From: CAUZWH01 sp965224275
GTDB taxonomy: Bacteria; Pseudomonadota; Alphaproteobacteria; SHVV01
Direction: 5' to 3'
NCBI GenBank assembly: GCA_965224275.1
Contig: CBDCYR010000012.1
Span: 496,001 to 560,000, forward strand
DNA length: 64,000 nt
Shown: positions 8,164 to 17,180 of the stretch, one piece after another
Layout of the letters: each line of letters opens with the position of its first letter
How positions within the stretch are numbered: position 1 is the stretch's first letter
Notes under the pieces: generated by a model
What the model was told of the DNA's origin: nothing
Databases searched by the model: none
The model's input: the letters and a program-made list of their open reading frames with translations, nothing else
Program-made: the position numbers and the translations under genes

Positions 8164-9452
8164 ACGCGCCGCTGCGAATCGCGGTAGCCGGTCTTGGCAC
8201 GGTCGGCGTCGGTGTCTGCAAGCTCCTAGCCGAACACGCCACTTTATTGGGGCAGCGCTGCGGCCGGGAAATCTCTGTCGTCGCCGTTTCGGCGCGAGAC
8301 GCCGGGCGCGACCGCGGCATTGATCTTACCGGCTACAAATGGGTCGACCGCGCAACCGATTTGGCCTCGGATCCCGATGTCGATGTCATCGTGGAACTGA
8401 TTGGCGGCGCCGACGGCATCGCAAAGTCACTGGTCGACGGTGCCATTGGTGCCGGCAAATCGGTCGTCACCGCCAACAAGGCGCTTATTGCGCATCACGG
8501 TAGCGATTTAGCACGAACTGCCGAGGCGGCGGGCGTCGCGCTCGCCTTTGAAGCAGCAGTGGCCGGCGGCATTCCCATCCTCAAGGCGGTCAGGGAGAGC
8601 CTGGCGGGCAATCGGTTGACCCGCGTTTACGGTATTCTCAACGGCACCTGCAATTACATCCTGACGGCCATGCAGGAGAGCGGCCGCGAATTTGCCGACG
8701 TCCTGGCTGAAGCCCAGGCCCTCGGTTATGCCGAGGACGATCCGAGTTTTGATATCGATGGCATTGATGCGGCGCACAAGTTAGCGATCCTGACCAGCCT
8801 CGCTTTCGGATGCACCGTAAACTTCGATGCCGTCTACGTCGAAGGCATCAGCAACGTTTCGCCGACCGACATTGTCTTCGCCGAGGAACTCGGTTACCGA
8901 ATCAAACTATTGGCCATCGCGCGCGAAACCGAGCATGGCATCGAGCAGCGCGTTCATCCTTGCATGGTACCGTTCGAGACCCCGATCGCCTATGTCGGCG
9001 GCGTGTTCAACGCCGTTGTCGTGGAAGGTGATCACATCGATCGAGCGGTTTTCGAGGGTCGCGGCGCTGGCGCAGGGCCGACCGCATCGGCTGTCGTTGC
9101 CGATCTGGTCGATATCGCGCGCGGGCTTAAAGCACCCACATTTGCGGTGCCCGCCGCCGATCTCGTCGATGCCGCGCCGGCCGCGATGGAGTACCATCAG
9201 GGTCCGTATTACGTGCGGCTGCAAGTGGTTGACCGACCCGGCGTAATGGCGGACATTGCTGCCATTCTCAGGGATGAAAGCGTGTCGATCGAATCCCTTC
9301 TGCAGCGCGGGCGATCGCCCGACGAGGCGGTACCCGTCGTTTTGACGATGCATAACACCGAAGAGCGGAGCATGAATGCCGCGCTCGCCAAAATCGATCA
9401 ACTCGATACCGTGCTGGAGCAGCCCCTTCTCATTCGCATCGAACATCTATAG
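8160..9452 (+). CDS. hom: Homoserine dehydrogenase
   Basis: 430 residues, the usual length for a monofunctional enzyme with an ACT domain. It reduces aspartate semialdehyde to homoserine for threonine and methionine. Signatures are the N-terminal dinucleotide loop IAVAGLGTVGVGVCKLL, TANKALIAHHG, RVYGILNGTCNYILTAM and GYAEDDPSFDIDGIDAAHK, with a C-terminal ACT regulatory domain from about residue 352 (YYVRLQVVDRPGVMADIAAIL). The start appears to be a TTG at 8160 overlapping the alaC stop (TTGA); no ATG or GTG lies closer. Confidence 0.95.
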   Translation: MNAPLRIAVAGLGTVGVGVCKLLAEHATLLGQRCGREISVVAVSARDAGRDRGIDLTGYKWVDRATDLASDPDVDVIVELIGGADGIAKSLVDGAIGAGKSVVTANKALIAHHGSDLARTAEAAGVALAFEAAVAGGIPILKAVRESLAGNRLTRVYGILNGTCNYILTAMQESGREFADVLAEAQALGYAEDDPSFDIDGIDAAHKLAILTSLAFGCTVNFDAVYVEGISNVSPTDIVFAEELGYRIKLLAIARETEHGIEQRVHPCMVPFETPIAYVGGVFNAVVVEGDHIDRAVFEGRGAGAGPTASAVVADLVDIARGLKAPTFAVPAADLVDAAPAAMEYHQGPYYVRLQVVDRPGVMADIAAILRDESVSIESLLQRGRSPDEAVPVVLTMHNTEERSMNAALAKIDQLDTVLEQPLLIRIEHL

Positions 9453-9460
9453 GGCGACCG

Positions 9461-10450
9461 ATGACTGACCTCGATCGTGATCTTGCAATGGAAGCGGTGC
9501 GCGTCACCGAAGCCGCAGCGTTGTCGGCATTCGAGCTGATGGGCCGCGGTGACGAAAAGGCGGCCGACCAAGCCGCGGTCGATGCCATGCGAACGGCGCT
9601 CAACCAACTGAAAATAGACGGCACGGTGGTGATCGGCGAAGGCGAACGCGACGAAGCACCGATGCTGTTCATCGGTGAACAGGTCGGCAGCGGCGGGTCC
9701 AAGGTCGACATTGCGCTCGATCCGCTCGAGGGCACCACGATTACCGCTAAAGGCGGACCCAACGCGCTCGCCGTCCTGGCTTTGGCCGCCGAAGGTTGTT
9801 TTCTCAACTCACCCGACGTCTATATGGAGAAGATCGCGGTCGGCGGCGGATTGCCGAAAGACATCATCGATCTCGACACGCCCGCCGCCACCGTCATCAG
9901 CGATCTCGCCAAAGCGCTGAAACGGGAACCGACCGACATCGTTGCTTGCATTCTCGATCGGCCCCGCCACGCCGACCTGATCGCAGCGGTTCGCCAAGCC
10001 GGCGCACGTATCCAGTTGATCCCGGATGGTGACGTCGCCGGCGTTATTGCGACGTCGACCCCTGAAACCGGTATCGACGTCTATATGGGTATCGGTGGGG
10101 CACCCGAAGGCGTTCTCGCCGCGGCGGCGCTGCAGTGCATTGGCGGCCAAATGCAGGGCCGGCTGGTGTTTCGCAATGACGACGAACGCGGCCGCGCCGC
10201 CAACCTCGGTATTACCGATTTTGACCGAAAGTATGACCTCGACGATCTCGCGCATGGCGACGTTATCTTTTCGGCCACCGGCGTCACGGACGGCTCGATG
10301 CTGGCCGGCGTTCACAAATTTGCCGGCGGTGCGACCACCGAAACCGTTCTCATGCGTTCGCGATCCGGAACCGTGCGCTGGATCAAGGCGCGTCACGACT
10401 TTGCCCGCCAACCGAAAACCAAACCGATCAAGCGCAAGCGGCGGACTTAG
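9461..10450 (+). CDS. glpX: Class II fructose-1,6-bisphosphatase
   Basis: 329 residues. It hydrolyses fructose-1,6-bisphosphate in gluconeogenesis and is metal dependent. Visible metal and phosphate motifs are VVIGEGERDEAPMLFIGE, DIALDPLEGTTITAKGG and DRPRHADLIAAVRQAG. The C-terminus ends with a basic tail (KTKPIKRKRRT). It follows hom by eight bases and precedes recJ, an arrangement common in alphaproteobacteria. Confidence 0.95.
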   Translation: MTDLDRDLAMEAVRVTEAAALSAFELMGRGDEKAADQAAVDAMRTALNQLKIDGTVVIGEGERDEAPMLFIGEQVGSGGSKVDIALDPLEGTTITAKGGPNALAVLALAAEGCFLNSPDVYMEKIAVGGGLPKDIIDLDTPAATVISDLAKALKREPTDIVACILDRPRHADLIAAVRQAGARIQLIPDGDVAGVIATSTPETGIDVYMGIGGAPEGVLAAAALQCIGGQMQGRLVFRNDDERGRAANLGITDFDRKYDLDDLAHGDVIFSATGVTDGSMLAGVHKFAGGATTETVLMRSRSGTVRWIKARHDFARQPKTKPIKRKRRT

Positions 10451-10488
10451 GAATTGGCCGCCTCGGCCGCTTTGGCCGCCATCCGCTA

Positions 10489-12255
10489 ATGGCTGAAGAG
10501 CCATTCCTCGGCGTCGCGAAATCGATTACCGGCAGATACTGGCGCGCCCGTCTCGACGATGAGCGCGGCGCGCAGGCTCTACAGCAGCGATTAGACATCC
10601 CCGAACTGCTGGCCCGCGTGCTCGCGGCACGCGGGGTTTCAATTGAATCCGGCGAGCGTTATCTCGACCCGAAGCTTAAGACCGATCTGCCCGATCCGTC
10701 CTCGTTTCAGGATATGGATAAAGCGGCGGGTCGGCTCGCGCAGGCGGTTACCGGGGGCGAGGGGATTGCGGTATTCGGTGACTACGACGTCGACGGCGCG
10801 ACGTCGGCTGCCTTATTGCTGCGTTTCTTTCGCGCCATTGGCAGCGACGCCCGTCTTTATGTCCCCGATCGGTTGACCGAGGGTTACGGCCCCAATGCGC
10901 CGGCGCTACGCCAACTGCGCTCAGAAGGGGCCGACGTTGCGGTAACGCTCGATTGTGGGATCGTTGCCTTCGAGGCGTTGGCCGCGGCCGCTGAGGTCGG
11001 CCTTGATGTCATCGTGGTTGATCATCATCTGGCCATACCCGAACTTCCGGTCGCCGCGGCAATCGTCAATCCCAACCGCCTCGACGACACCTCGCCGCAC
11101 AAACAACTGGCCGCGGTTGGCGTCGCCTTTCTTCTGGTGGTGGCGTTGAATCGGGCGCTGCGCGATGCCGGCTGGTATGCCGATCGCGCCGAACCCAGGC
11201 TGATCGAATGGCTCGATCTGGTTGCGTTGGGCACGATCTGCGACGTGGTGCCGCTGACCGGCGTTAATCGGGCGCTGGTGGCACAGGGTTTGAAGGTAAT
11301 GGCGCGGCGCAACAATTGCGGCATTGCCGCGCTGGCCGACATCGCCCGCGTCGAAGAACCGCCTGGCACCTACCATGCCGGCTTTCTCATCGGTCCGCGG
11401 GTCAATGCCGGGGGTCGTGTCGGACGTGCCGATCTCGGTGCCAGGCTGCTGTCGAGCGATGATCCCCAAGAGGCACAGCGACTGGCCGAAGAGCTCGATC
11501 GGCTCAACGCTGAGCGCCGGACCATCGAGGCGCAGGTCGAACAGGAAGCGGTGGCCATGGCGTCGGATCAAGATGTGGACAATCCTTTCGTGTTTGTGGC
11601 CGGCGCGGGCTGGCATCCGGGCGTTATCGGGATTGTCGCCAGCCGGCTTAAGGAGCGATTTCGTAAACCGGCGATGGTGGTCGGGTTCGAGGGGGAGACC
11701 GGCAGGGGATCCGGCCGCTCGATGCCGGGGGTTGATCTCGGGGCGGCGGTTACCGCGGCGCGCCAGGCCGGATTGTTGATCAACGGTGGCGGTCACGCGA
11801 TGGCGGCGGGGTTAACCGTAGCGGTCGACAAGGTGGCTGCGCTTGGCGAATTCCTCAAACAACGGGTCGCGCAGGTCGGCTTCGATCCCCACCAGCCAGC
11901 AACGCTGGGGATCGATGGGGCGCTCGCGGTCGGCGGTGCGTCGATGGAGATCCTCGATCAACTCGAGCGGGCCGGGCCGTATGGGTCGGGCAACAGCAAG
12001 CCGCGATTCGTCATTGCCGGTGCGCAGGTCGTTCGTGCCGATGTGGTGGGCACCAATCACGTGCGTTGCATTCTCGCAAGTCCGGACGGCCGCCGCCTCA
12101 AGGCGATCGCCTTCGGCGCCGGTGATTCACCGCTGGGTGATGCCCTCGTCGCGCGCGATGGCCGGCCGCTCCATGTCGCCGGCGAGCTCCGCGACAATTG
12201 GTGGCAGGGCGTGCGCAACGTCGAGTTTCGCATCGAAGATGCCGCCTGGGCCTAG
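10489..12255 (+). CDS. recJ: Single-stranded-DNA-specific 5'-3' exonuclease RecJ
   Basis: 588 residues. The DHH-family motifs are present: FGDYDVDGATSAALLLRFF (about residues 98-116), VTLDCGI, IVVDHHLAIP and the DHHA1 signature INGGGHAMAAGLTV. The segment GPRVNAGGRVGRADLGARLL is typical of RecJ. It degrades single-stranded DNA in recombination and mismatch repair. The C-terminal OB-like domain (FRIED end) is intact, so the gene looks functional. It is the last gene of the alaC-hom-glpX-recJ run. Confidence 0.95.
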   Translation: MAEEPFLGVAKSITGRYWRARLDDERGAQALQQRLDIPELLARVLAARGVSIESGERYLDPKLKTDLPDPSSFQDMDKAAGRLAQAVTGGEGIAVFGDYDVDGATSAALLLRFFRAIGSDARLYVPDRLTEGYGPNAPALRQLRSEGADVAVTLDCGIVAFEALAAAAEVGLDVIVVDHHLAIPELPVAAAIVNPNRLDDTSPHKQLAAVGVAFLLVVALNRALRDAGWYADRAEPRLIEWLDLVALGTICDVVPLTGVNRALVAQGLKVMARRNNCGIAALADIARVEEPPGTYHAGFLIGPRVNAGGRVGRADLGARLLSSDDPQEAQRLAEELDRLNAERRTIEAQVEQEAVAMASDQDVDNPFVFVAGAGWHPGVIGIVASRLKERFRKPAMVVGFEGETGRGSGRSMPGVDLGAAVTAARQAGLLINGGGHAMAAGLTVAVDKVAALGEFLKQRVAQVGFDPHQPATLGIDGALAVGGASMEILDQLERAGPYGSGNSKPRFVIAGAQVVRADVVGTNHVRCILASPDGRRLKAIAFGAGDSPLGDALVARDGRPLHVAGELRDNWWQGVRNVEFRIEDAAWA

Positions 12256-12361
12256 CCGTCGCGGCCAATCGCCCGCCACCGCGGCGAGTAATCCTGCAAA
12301 AGCGCTTGATTTCAGCGAATGTAGCCAGTAGATCACAGCGGCCCGTAACAACGTGCCCGGT

Positions 12362-12439
12362 GACCCCATCGTCTAGTCTGGCCTAGGACACCACCCTTTC
12401 AAGGTGGCGACACGGGTTCAAATCCCGTTGGGGTCACCA
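12362..12439 (+). tRNA. tRNA-Glu (anticodon UUC)
   Basis: The cloverleaf can be drawn by eye: acceptor GACCCCA pairs with TGGGGTC, the anticodon stem CCACC/GGTGG encloses loop CTTTCAA giving anticodon TTC, and the T arm is ACGGG-TTCAAAT-CCCGT. The CCA end is encoded. It marks the left edge of a short atypical insert. Confidence 0.95.
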
Positions 12440-12528
12440 TTTTTTCTAAGTAATTCTTAATGCGATAAGTCAGTCGACTCCAATGGGATTTGGCGTGCCG
12501 GTAAGATGAGGGGCAAGAGGAGGATCGC

Positions 12529-12723
12529 GTGAGTGTCTCCATCAGGAGGTTCGGTCCGCAGGATCCAGCGAGCGATATCGTCAAAGAGATCCGCGAGAGC
12601 GGGGTCACGATCGTCGAACATCTCTTCCCGCCCGAGGTCATGGACCAGCTCCTCGCGCATTCGTCGGACGACTTCGTCGCGCAGAGCACGACCAATTTCA
12701 TGGATGGCACAAGTCGAAATTGA
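12529..12723 (+). pseudogene. Truncated N-terminal fragment of a phytanoyl-CoA dioxygenase-like protein
   Basis: A GTG with AGGAGG upstream opens a 64-residue frame, VSVSIRRFGPQDPASDIV then SGVTIVEHLFPPEVMDQLL, which resembles the first helix-strand unit of PhyH-family Fe(II)/2-oxoglutarate dioxygenases. The frame ends abruptly after FMDGTSRN, well before any iron-binding histidine, and no continuation is visible in the other frames. It is most likely the stump of a gene cut by the neighbouring insert. The family call rests on a short N-terminus. Confidence 0.45.
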
Positions 12724-13025
12724 TTGGGTAGCGTTCAAGACTGTCCATCTGAAATATCTGAAGTGGAGTGTGGCTTCAAAGGTGCTTTCCTCCGCCAGAC
12801 CATCCCACATGATAGGTCTCGAAGTTCGTTGTCCTGGCCCATGCAGAGATGCTAGGCTGGGAACATAACGAGAACAACTAACGTGTAGTTGAAAGTCGTG
12901 CCGGGCTAGGCAATCATAGCATCTACACGGACCCTTCGAGACGACAGAAAAAGCACGGCGGGATCGCCAATTCTTAGATTGTCACGATCGTCGGATTGCG
13001 CCGTTCTTAATTTGCTGCGGTCACG
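12724..13025. other. Intergenic stretch with no recognisable gene
   Basis: About 300 bases between the dioxygenase stump and the next open frame. I see no RNA gene, repeat or convincing frame. Base composition drops in GC relative to recJ, in line with a foreign insert. Confidence 0.5.
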
Positions 13026-13751
13026 GTGCTATTTGGCATTACCCTGCTGCCTATCATCAACCTCAATGTGGAGCGCCTAGCCGAGCAAAAAGGTTGGGAC
13101 CAACTCTTATCAGTTCGTTGGGACGGCGCCCTAACGGTCGTGTCTGAGATCGCCACCCAGTCTTGGTTTCACGTGCTGCTCGGGGTCGCACTAGGCGCCT
13201 CGTTTTTTATGTGGATTGATTACTTTCTTCGTGGTCGCGAAGCAATTGTTACCCCTGTCAGCGAAAGTGTTCCGCAAGTCGCGTCAATAGATGTCTCCGC
13301 TGAGCTTAGTGAGCCAAACGGTGCGACGACTGAGCTTAGTGAGCCAAACGGTGCGACGACTGAGCTTAGTTACGTCGATGTGAGCGACGATTATCCAAAC
13401 AGAATATTCGTAGAGGAAGATATTACTGCAAAGTATTTAACTGATCTATGCCGTAACGTTACAAGCATTGACGCTGAAAAATCCATAGCCCCATATAAAG
13501 GAAAGTGGCTAAGCATTTCTGGATATATTTGCGACATAACGGAATATTCTGACAATAGTATGATGGTATCTATATTTATTACGAAGAGTTTTCCGGATCC
13601 GTACTTTTCCGTAAATGCGGAATTTGATGATGAAAAATATTATTGGAAGATAAAAACAATGAATATGAACGACACTATTTCAGTTTGTGGAATAATATCC
13701 AACATTCAAGCTCACAATATAAGGCTAGAAAAATCTGAAATCATTGCGTGA
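13026..13751 (+). CDS. Unknown membrane-anchored protein with duplicated linker and possible OB-fold domain
   Basis: 241 residues from a GTG start. It has two N-terminal hydrophobic segments (MLFGITLLPIINL and WFHVLLGVALGASFFMWIDYF), a linker containing the repeat ELSEPNGATT twice, then a soluble domain from about residue 140 (YKGKWLSISGYICDITEY, MNDTISVCGIISNIQAHNI) whose strand pattern recalls a tRNA_anti-like OB fold. The last third is AT-rich with codon use unlike recJ, indicating recent transfer. The exact start is uncertain. No function can be assigned. Confidence 0.6.
   Translation: MLFGITLLPIINLNVERLAEQKGWDQLLSVRWDGALTVVSEIATQSWFHVLLGVALGASFFMWIDYFLRGREAIVTPVSESVPQVASIDVSAELSEPNGATTELSEPNGATTELSYVDVSDDYPNRIFVEEDITAKYLTDLCRNVTSIDAEKSIAPYKGKWLSISGYICDITEYSDNSMMVSIFITKSFPDPYFSVNAEFDDEKYYWKIKTMNMNDTISVCGIISNIQAHNIRLEKSEIIA
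13301..13369 (+). repeat. Two and a third copies of a 30-bp in-frame tandem repeat
   Basis: Copies at 13301-13330 and 13331-13360 are identical, with a partial third to 13369. They encode the duplicated ELSEPNGATT linker of the surrounding gene. Copy-number change would alter linker length in frame. Confidence 0.9.
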
Positions 13752-13870
13752 AAATTGGCAGTAGCAAGAGCCCGAAGGACGGCGGCGCTTGAATAAAGGG
13801 CACACTATTGCCGGCTCGGAAGCTAGACCTACTTTGATTAGCCGCAGGTCATCAAGCGCATCGAAAGGTC

Positions 13871-14825
13871 ATGAATACTCAGCAGAAAAAACTAGTGACG
13901 CTCTCCTTTGGTTGGTCATCGGATTGCGGCATGCTTGCCGATCGTCCAAGCAAGCGGCTTAAGGAGCTGCGCGAAAAGGTTGGAGAAACGCCAGATCAAA
14001 CCGCCGAAATCAAATCGCTTGATGATGTATCGGGTTGCTTGGACAGATTGAGTTCGTTTCTTCTCCAGGCCCGAAGAATCGCGGACGTTGCTGAAAAGCT
14101 GAGGCGACGAAATCTGATTAGGGCTGGCTTCCCTCCGGGGGCGACCATAGATAGTGACGAAGACGCATGGCAGGCACTAGAAAGCATGCCGCGAATTCCT
14201 GGTTCTGCCGCGGCGCTCGCGATGAGAGAGAGTTGTACCGATTTTGAATCACTCGTTTTTCACGGTTCTGCCGCCCTCGACAGAATTTCAAAGTATCTGA
14301 TTGGTGACGGGCACTTTAGGAAGCTGAAAACGGCGCTCGACAAAGGTAAGGACGATCCGACGGGAAAGCGAAAAGAACTTCTCAACGCCGCGTCTTCACT
14401 TTCGGAAGTTTTTCTTGTCCGCGATGACAAAAAAATATTTCGCGATAGGCTTACACACGAACGGAGCCTGATGGAGGGGGTGAATCATTACTTCACAGTC
14501 CACACCATTGAACCTGACAAAGCTTTGATCTTTGACTGCGAAGCATTCGGGTTTCCGGTAATTTCGACTGCATGGAAACTCAATCAGGACCTTCCTTATT
14601 TCTTGCTGAATGTACTGTCACTTGAATTCGCGGAACTCGAGATGATTGAGCGGGCAGGATTTGTTCCCCCCCTGGAGCAACCCCGCTATCGACTTCAGAG
14701 AGTATGTTTCTGAGGGCGAGGAAAACACTGTCCGAGTCCAATTGTACAGGCCAAAGCCCAAAGGATTCGAAGTACAGCAGCAATACCTAAAGCGAGATGT
14801 GCTTGATAGAGTCATAAGCCCCTAA
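13871..14825 (+). pseudogene. Unknown protein gene, frameshifted in a C7 run
   Basis: From ATG 13871 a 280-residue frame runs to 14713, but the last residues (PLEQPRYRLQRVCF) look out of frame. Dropping one C from the C7 tract at 14666-14672 gives a smooth continuation PPWSNPAIDFREYVSEGE and ends RDVLDRVISP at 14825, for a product of about 317 residues. The protein is soluble and rich in charged helices; no family is recognised. The tract may be a sequencing error, a decayed gene or a slippage (phase-variable) switch. Confidence 0.6.
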
Positions 14826-14914
14826 CTCAGGGCCACGACCAAACCCATTGATCACACACGCTTTTTCGCCTTGGCCGGTAGTGATATCGTAACCAATGAA
14901 AAGTACTTAGTTTC

Positions 14915-14937
14915 ATCTCGTTAGGTTCGCCATTTTT
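14915..14937 (+). repeat. Imperfect copy of the tRNA-Glu 3' end, possible attachment-site remnant
   Basis: This 23-base stretch matches the tRNA end and its T-run at 12422-12444 at 19 positions, in the same orientation (ATCTCGTTAGGTTCGCCA here against ATCCCGTTGGGGTCACCA). The pair brackets about 2.5 kb of atypical genes, the arrangement left by integration at a tRNA 3' end. No integrase is present, so this is a hypothesis. Confidence 0.4.
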
Positions 14938-15055
14938 CCGAAACGCGCTCCGAGATTTTCCGAAAACCGGTGCCCGTTTCATTTCCCGGGCTTTCACCAA
15001 ACCCCGAGGTTCGTGGACTGGGTTCACGCCCTTGCCCCGCCAGCGCGGCGGGTGC

Positions 15056-16051
15056 CTAACCCCAGAGCTCGGGCCTTGGCGGGAGCACATTGCCGTCCCG
15101 ATATTCGAGCGCGGGGCTGCGATCACGTGCCAACAGCAGCGGCCCGTCAAGGTCGACAAAACGAGCCCCGCCCCCAAGCAAGACCGCCGGTGCCATGGCC
15201 AGCGACGTGCTCACCATGCACCCGACCATGATGCCGAGACCAAGTTGCTCCGCGGCGCGCGTGAGGTCGATCGCCTCGGTCAGACCGCCGGTTTTGTCGA
15301 GCTTGACGTTGATCATGTCATAGCGCGTCGCCAGTGCCGCTAAACCAGCACGATCGTGGCACGATTCGTCCGCGCATATCGGGACTGTCCGGTCGATCTC
15401 ACCGAGGGCAGCGTCTGCCGCGGCTGGCAGGGGCTGCTCGACGAGTTCGACCCCAAGCGCGGCCAGCGCGTCGAGATCCGACACCAGCTGCTCCGGCGTC
15501 CAGGCCTCGTTAGCGTCGACAATGAGGCGTGCTCGCGGCACAACCTCGCGTACGGCTGCGACGCGGTCGATGTCGTCGGCGTCGCCGAGCTTGAGCTTGA
15601 GGAGCGGCCGGTCGGCAGCTTCCAACGCCTTGGCCGCCATTTCTCCCGGCGAGGCGAGACTGATTGTGTAGGCCGTGACCTTAGGCTTCGGTGCGGTCAG
15701 CCCGACGATTTCCCAGGCGCGCCGATGCCGCTGTTTGGCCTCGAGATCAATGAGGGCGCAGTCGAGTGCATTGCGCGCTGCGCCCGCGGGCAGGTGCTGG
15801 CGTAGTTCGTCGCGCGAGATCCCGCTCTCAATCGCCGCACGGGCCGATTCGATCTGACCACGCACCGTTCCGACGCTCTCTCGGTAGCGGGCATACGGCA
15901 CGCATTCGCCGCGTCCGGCAACCGCATCGGCGTGGATCGTGCAAGTAACGACATGCACTTCGCGGCGGCTTCCGCGCGAGATCGTGAAGGCACCCCGGAT
16001 CGGGAACCGTTCGTCCTCTAACTCGAGGACGCGTCGCCGAACAGCGGTCAT
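15056..16051 (-). CDS. dgcA: N-acetyl-D-glutamate racemase DgcA (enolase superfamily)
   Basis: 331 residues with an enolase-superfamily barrel: KxK base motif in LLKLKLGDADD, metal ligands in LIVDANEAW, LVEQPLPAAAD and ICADESCHD, the second lysine in INVKLDKTGGLTEAID, and a C-terminal FVDLDGPLLLARD. Earlier annotations call such proteins L-Ala-D/L-Glu epimerases. The neighbour is a DUF1611 protein, the DgcN partner, which together define the D-glutamate degradation route in which N-acetyl-D-Glu is racemised. That functional name rests on this pairing. ATG 16051 overlaps the dgcN stop (ATGA). Confidence 0.8.
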   Translation of the reverse strand: MTAVRRRVLELEDERFPIRGAFTISRGSRREVHVVTCTIHADAVAGRGECVPYARYRESVGTVRGQIESARAAIESGISRDELRQHLPAGAARNALDCALIDLEAKQRHRRAWEIVGLTAPKPKVTAYTISLASPGEMAAKALEAADRPLLKLKLGDADDIDRVAAVREVVPRARLIVDANEAWTPEQLVSDLDALAALGVELVEQPLPAAADAALGEIDRTVPICADESCHDRAGLAALATRYDMINVKLDKTGGLTEAIDLTRAAEQLGLGIMVGCMVSTSLAMAPAVLLGGGARFVDLDGPLLLARDRSPALEYRDGNVLPPRPELWG

Positions 16052-17040
16052 GGCAGGTTGTCGACGATACGCTCGACGCTGCCCCGCACCGGATCGATGC
16101 AGGGCAACCCGAGGCGAGCCTCCGTTTTCTCCAAATACCGCGCCGCCTCCGGCTCTGCCAAGCCGGCGGTGTTGATCGCAACGCCGGCCATCCGACAGTG
16201 GGGACTGGTCAGTTTGACGTTTGCCAGGTTGAGCTCGATGCAGTCCTCGAGGTCCGGTATCGGCGCATGCGGAAGGCCGCGCATATGCGTGCGCGTCGGT
16301 TCATGGCAGAGCACCAGCGCATCGGGTTGCGATCCATGCAGCAGGCCCAGCGAGACGCCGGCATAGGCGCCGTGAAATAGTGATCCCTGACCCTCTATGA
16401 GGTCCCAATGGTCGGGCTCGTTGTCGGGGCTGAGCCATTCCGCCGCCCCGGAGATGAAGTCGGCGATCACCGCGTCAATCGCGATGCCGCGCTCGGCGAT
16501 GAAAATGCCGGTCTGGCCGGTCGCGCAAAAGTCGGCCTTGATGCCGCGGCGGTGCATCTCGCGCTCGATCGCCAAGGCCGTGTATTTCTTGCCGCAAGAA
16601 CAGTCGGTACCCACGGTCAAAAGTCGCTTACCCGACCGCTTCACCCCCTTGCCGGTGGCGAACACGTGGTCGCTGTGGCGGACGTTGTACAGCTGGCGTT
16701 GATATTTTTCTGCCGCTTCTCGAATAGCGGGAAACGACTCGAGCCGGGTGTGCAGGCCGCTCGCGATATCCATGCCGCGAGCCAGCGCCTCGACCAGCAA
16801 TTCGGTCCAGCTTTCCGGCATGGTTCCACCCGAATTGACGACGCCGATGACGAGCGTTCCGGCGCCCCGTGCCGCCGCCTCCTCCACGCTGATGTCCTCG
16901 AGGCCGGCGTCGGCGGCACAGTCGGGAAGGCGGAATTGCCCGACGCACCAGTCGCCACGCCAATCGGCGATTCCGGTGGCGGTTTTCGCGGCCAGTTGAT
17001 CACGGGCGTCGCCCAGAAACAGCAGATATGGTTTTCTCAC
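16048..17040 (-). CDS. dgcN: DUF1611 P-loop protein, DgcN-type N-acetyltransferase
   Basis: 330 residues. An N-terminal domain starts KPYLLFLGDARDQLAAKTATG; a P-loop-like GTDCSCGKKYTALAIEREM sits near residue 143, and the C-terminal half contains IEGQGSLFHGAYAGVSLGLL and AINTAGLAEPEAARYL. This is the DUF1611 family. Its partner in D-glutamate catabolism, DgcN, has been described as the N-acetyltransferase that acts before DgcA. The four-base overlap with dgcA supports joint function. Confidence 0.8.
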   Translation of the reverse strand: MRKPYLLFLGDARDQLAAKTATGIADWRGDWCVGQFRLPDCAADAGLEDISVEEAAARGAGTLVIGVVNSGGTMPESWTELLVEALARGMDIASGLHTRLESFPAIREAAEKYQRQLYNVRHSDHVFATGKGVKRSGKRLLTVGTDCSCGKKYTALAIEREMHRRGIKADFCATGQTGIFIAERGIAIDAVIADFISGAAEWLSPDNEPDHWDLIEGQGSLFHGAYAGVSLGLLHGSQPDALVLCHEPTRTHMRGLPHAPIPDLEDCIELNLANVKLTSPHCRMAGVAINTAGLAEPEAARYLEKTEARLGLPCIDPVRGSVERIVDNLP

Positions 17041-17180
17041 GCTCCGTCCTCCCTCTGCTCATCGGCCTCGATCATAGTTTACCCATTCCCAACCAGCGTC
17101 AGCGCGTTGGCGTCGCCATCAAACTCGCTGGGAACGTTTATGCACGTTCATTCGAAACTCCAGTTCGGCCAGCGCGGCGC

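Noticed and set aside
12440..15055. Complete prophage or integrative element
   Set aside because: No integrase, replication or structural phage genes are present; only a short remnant-like insert is supported.
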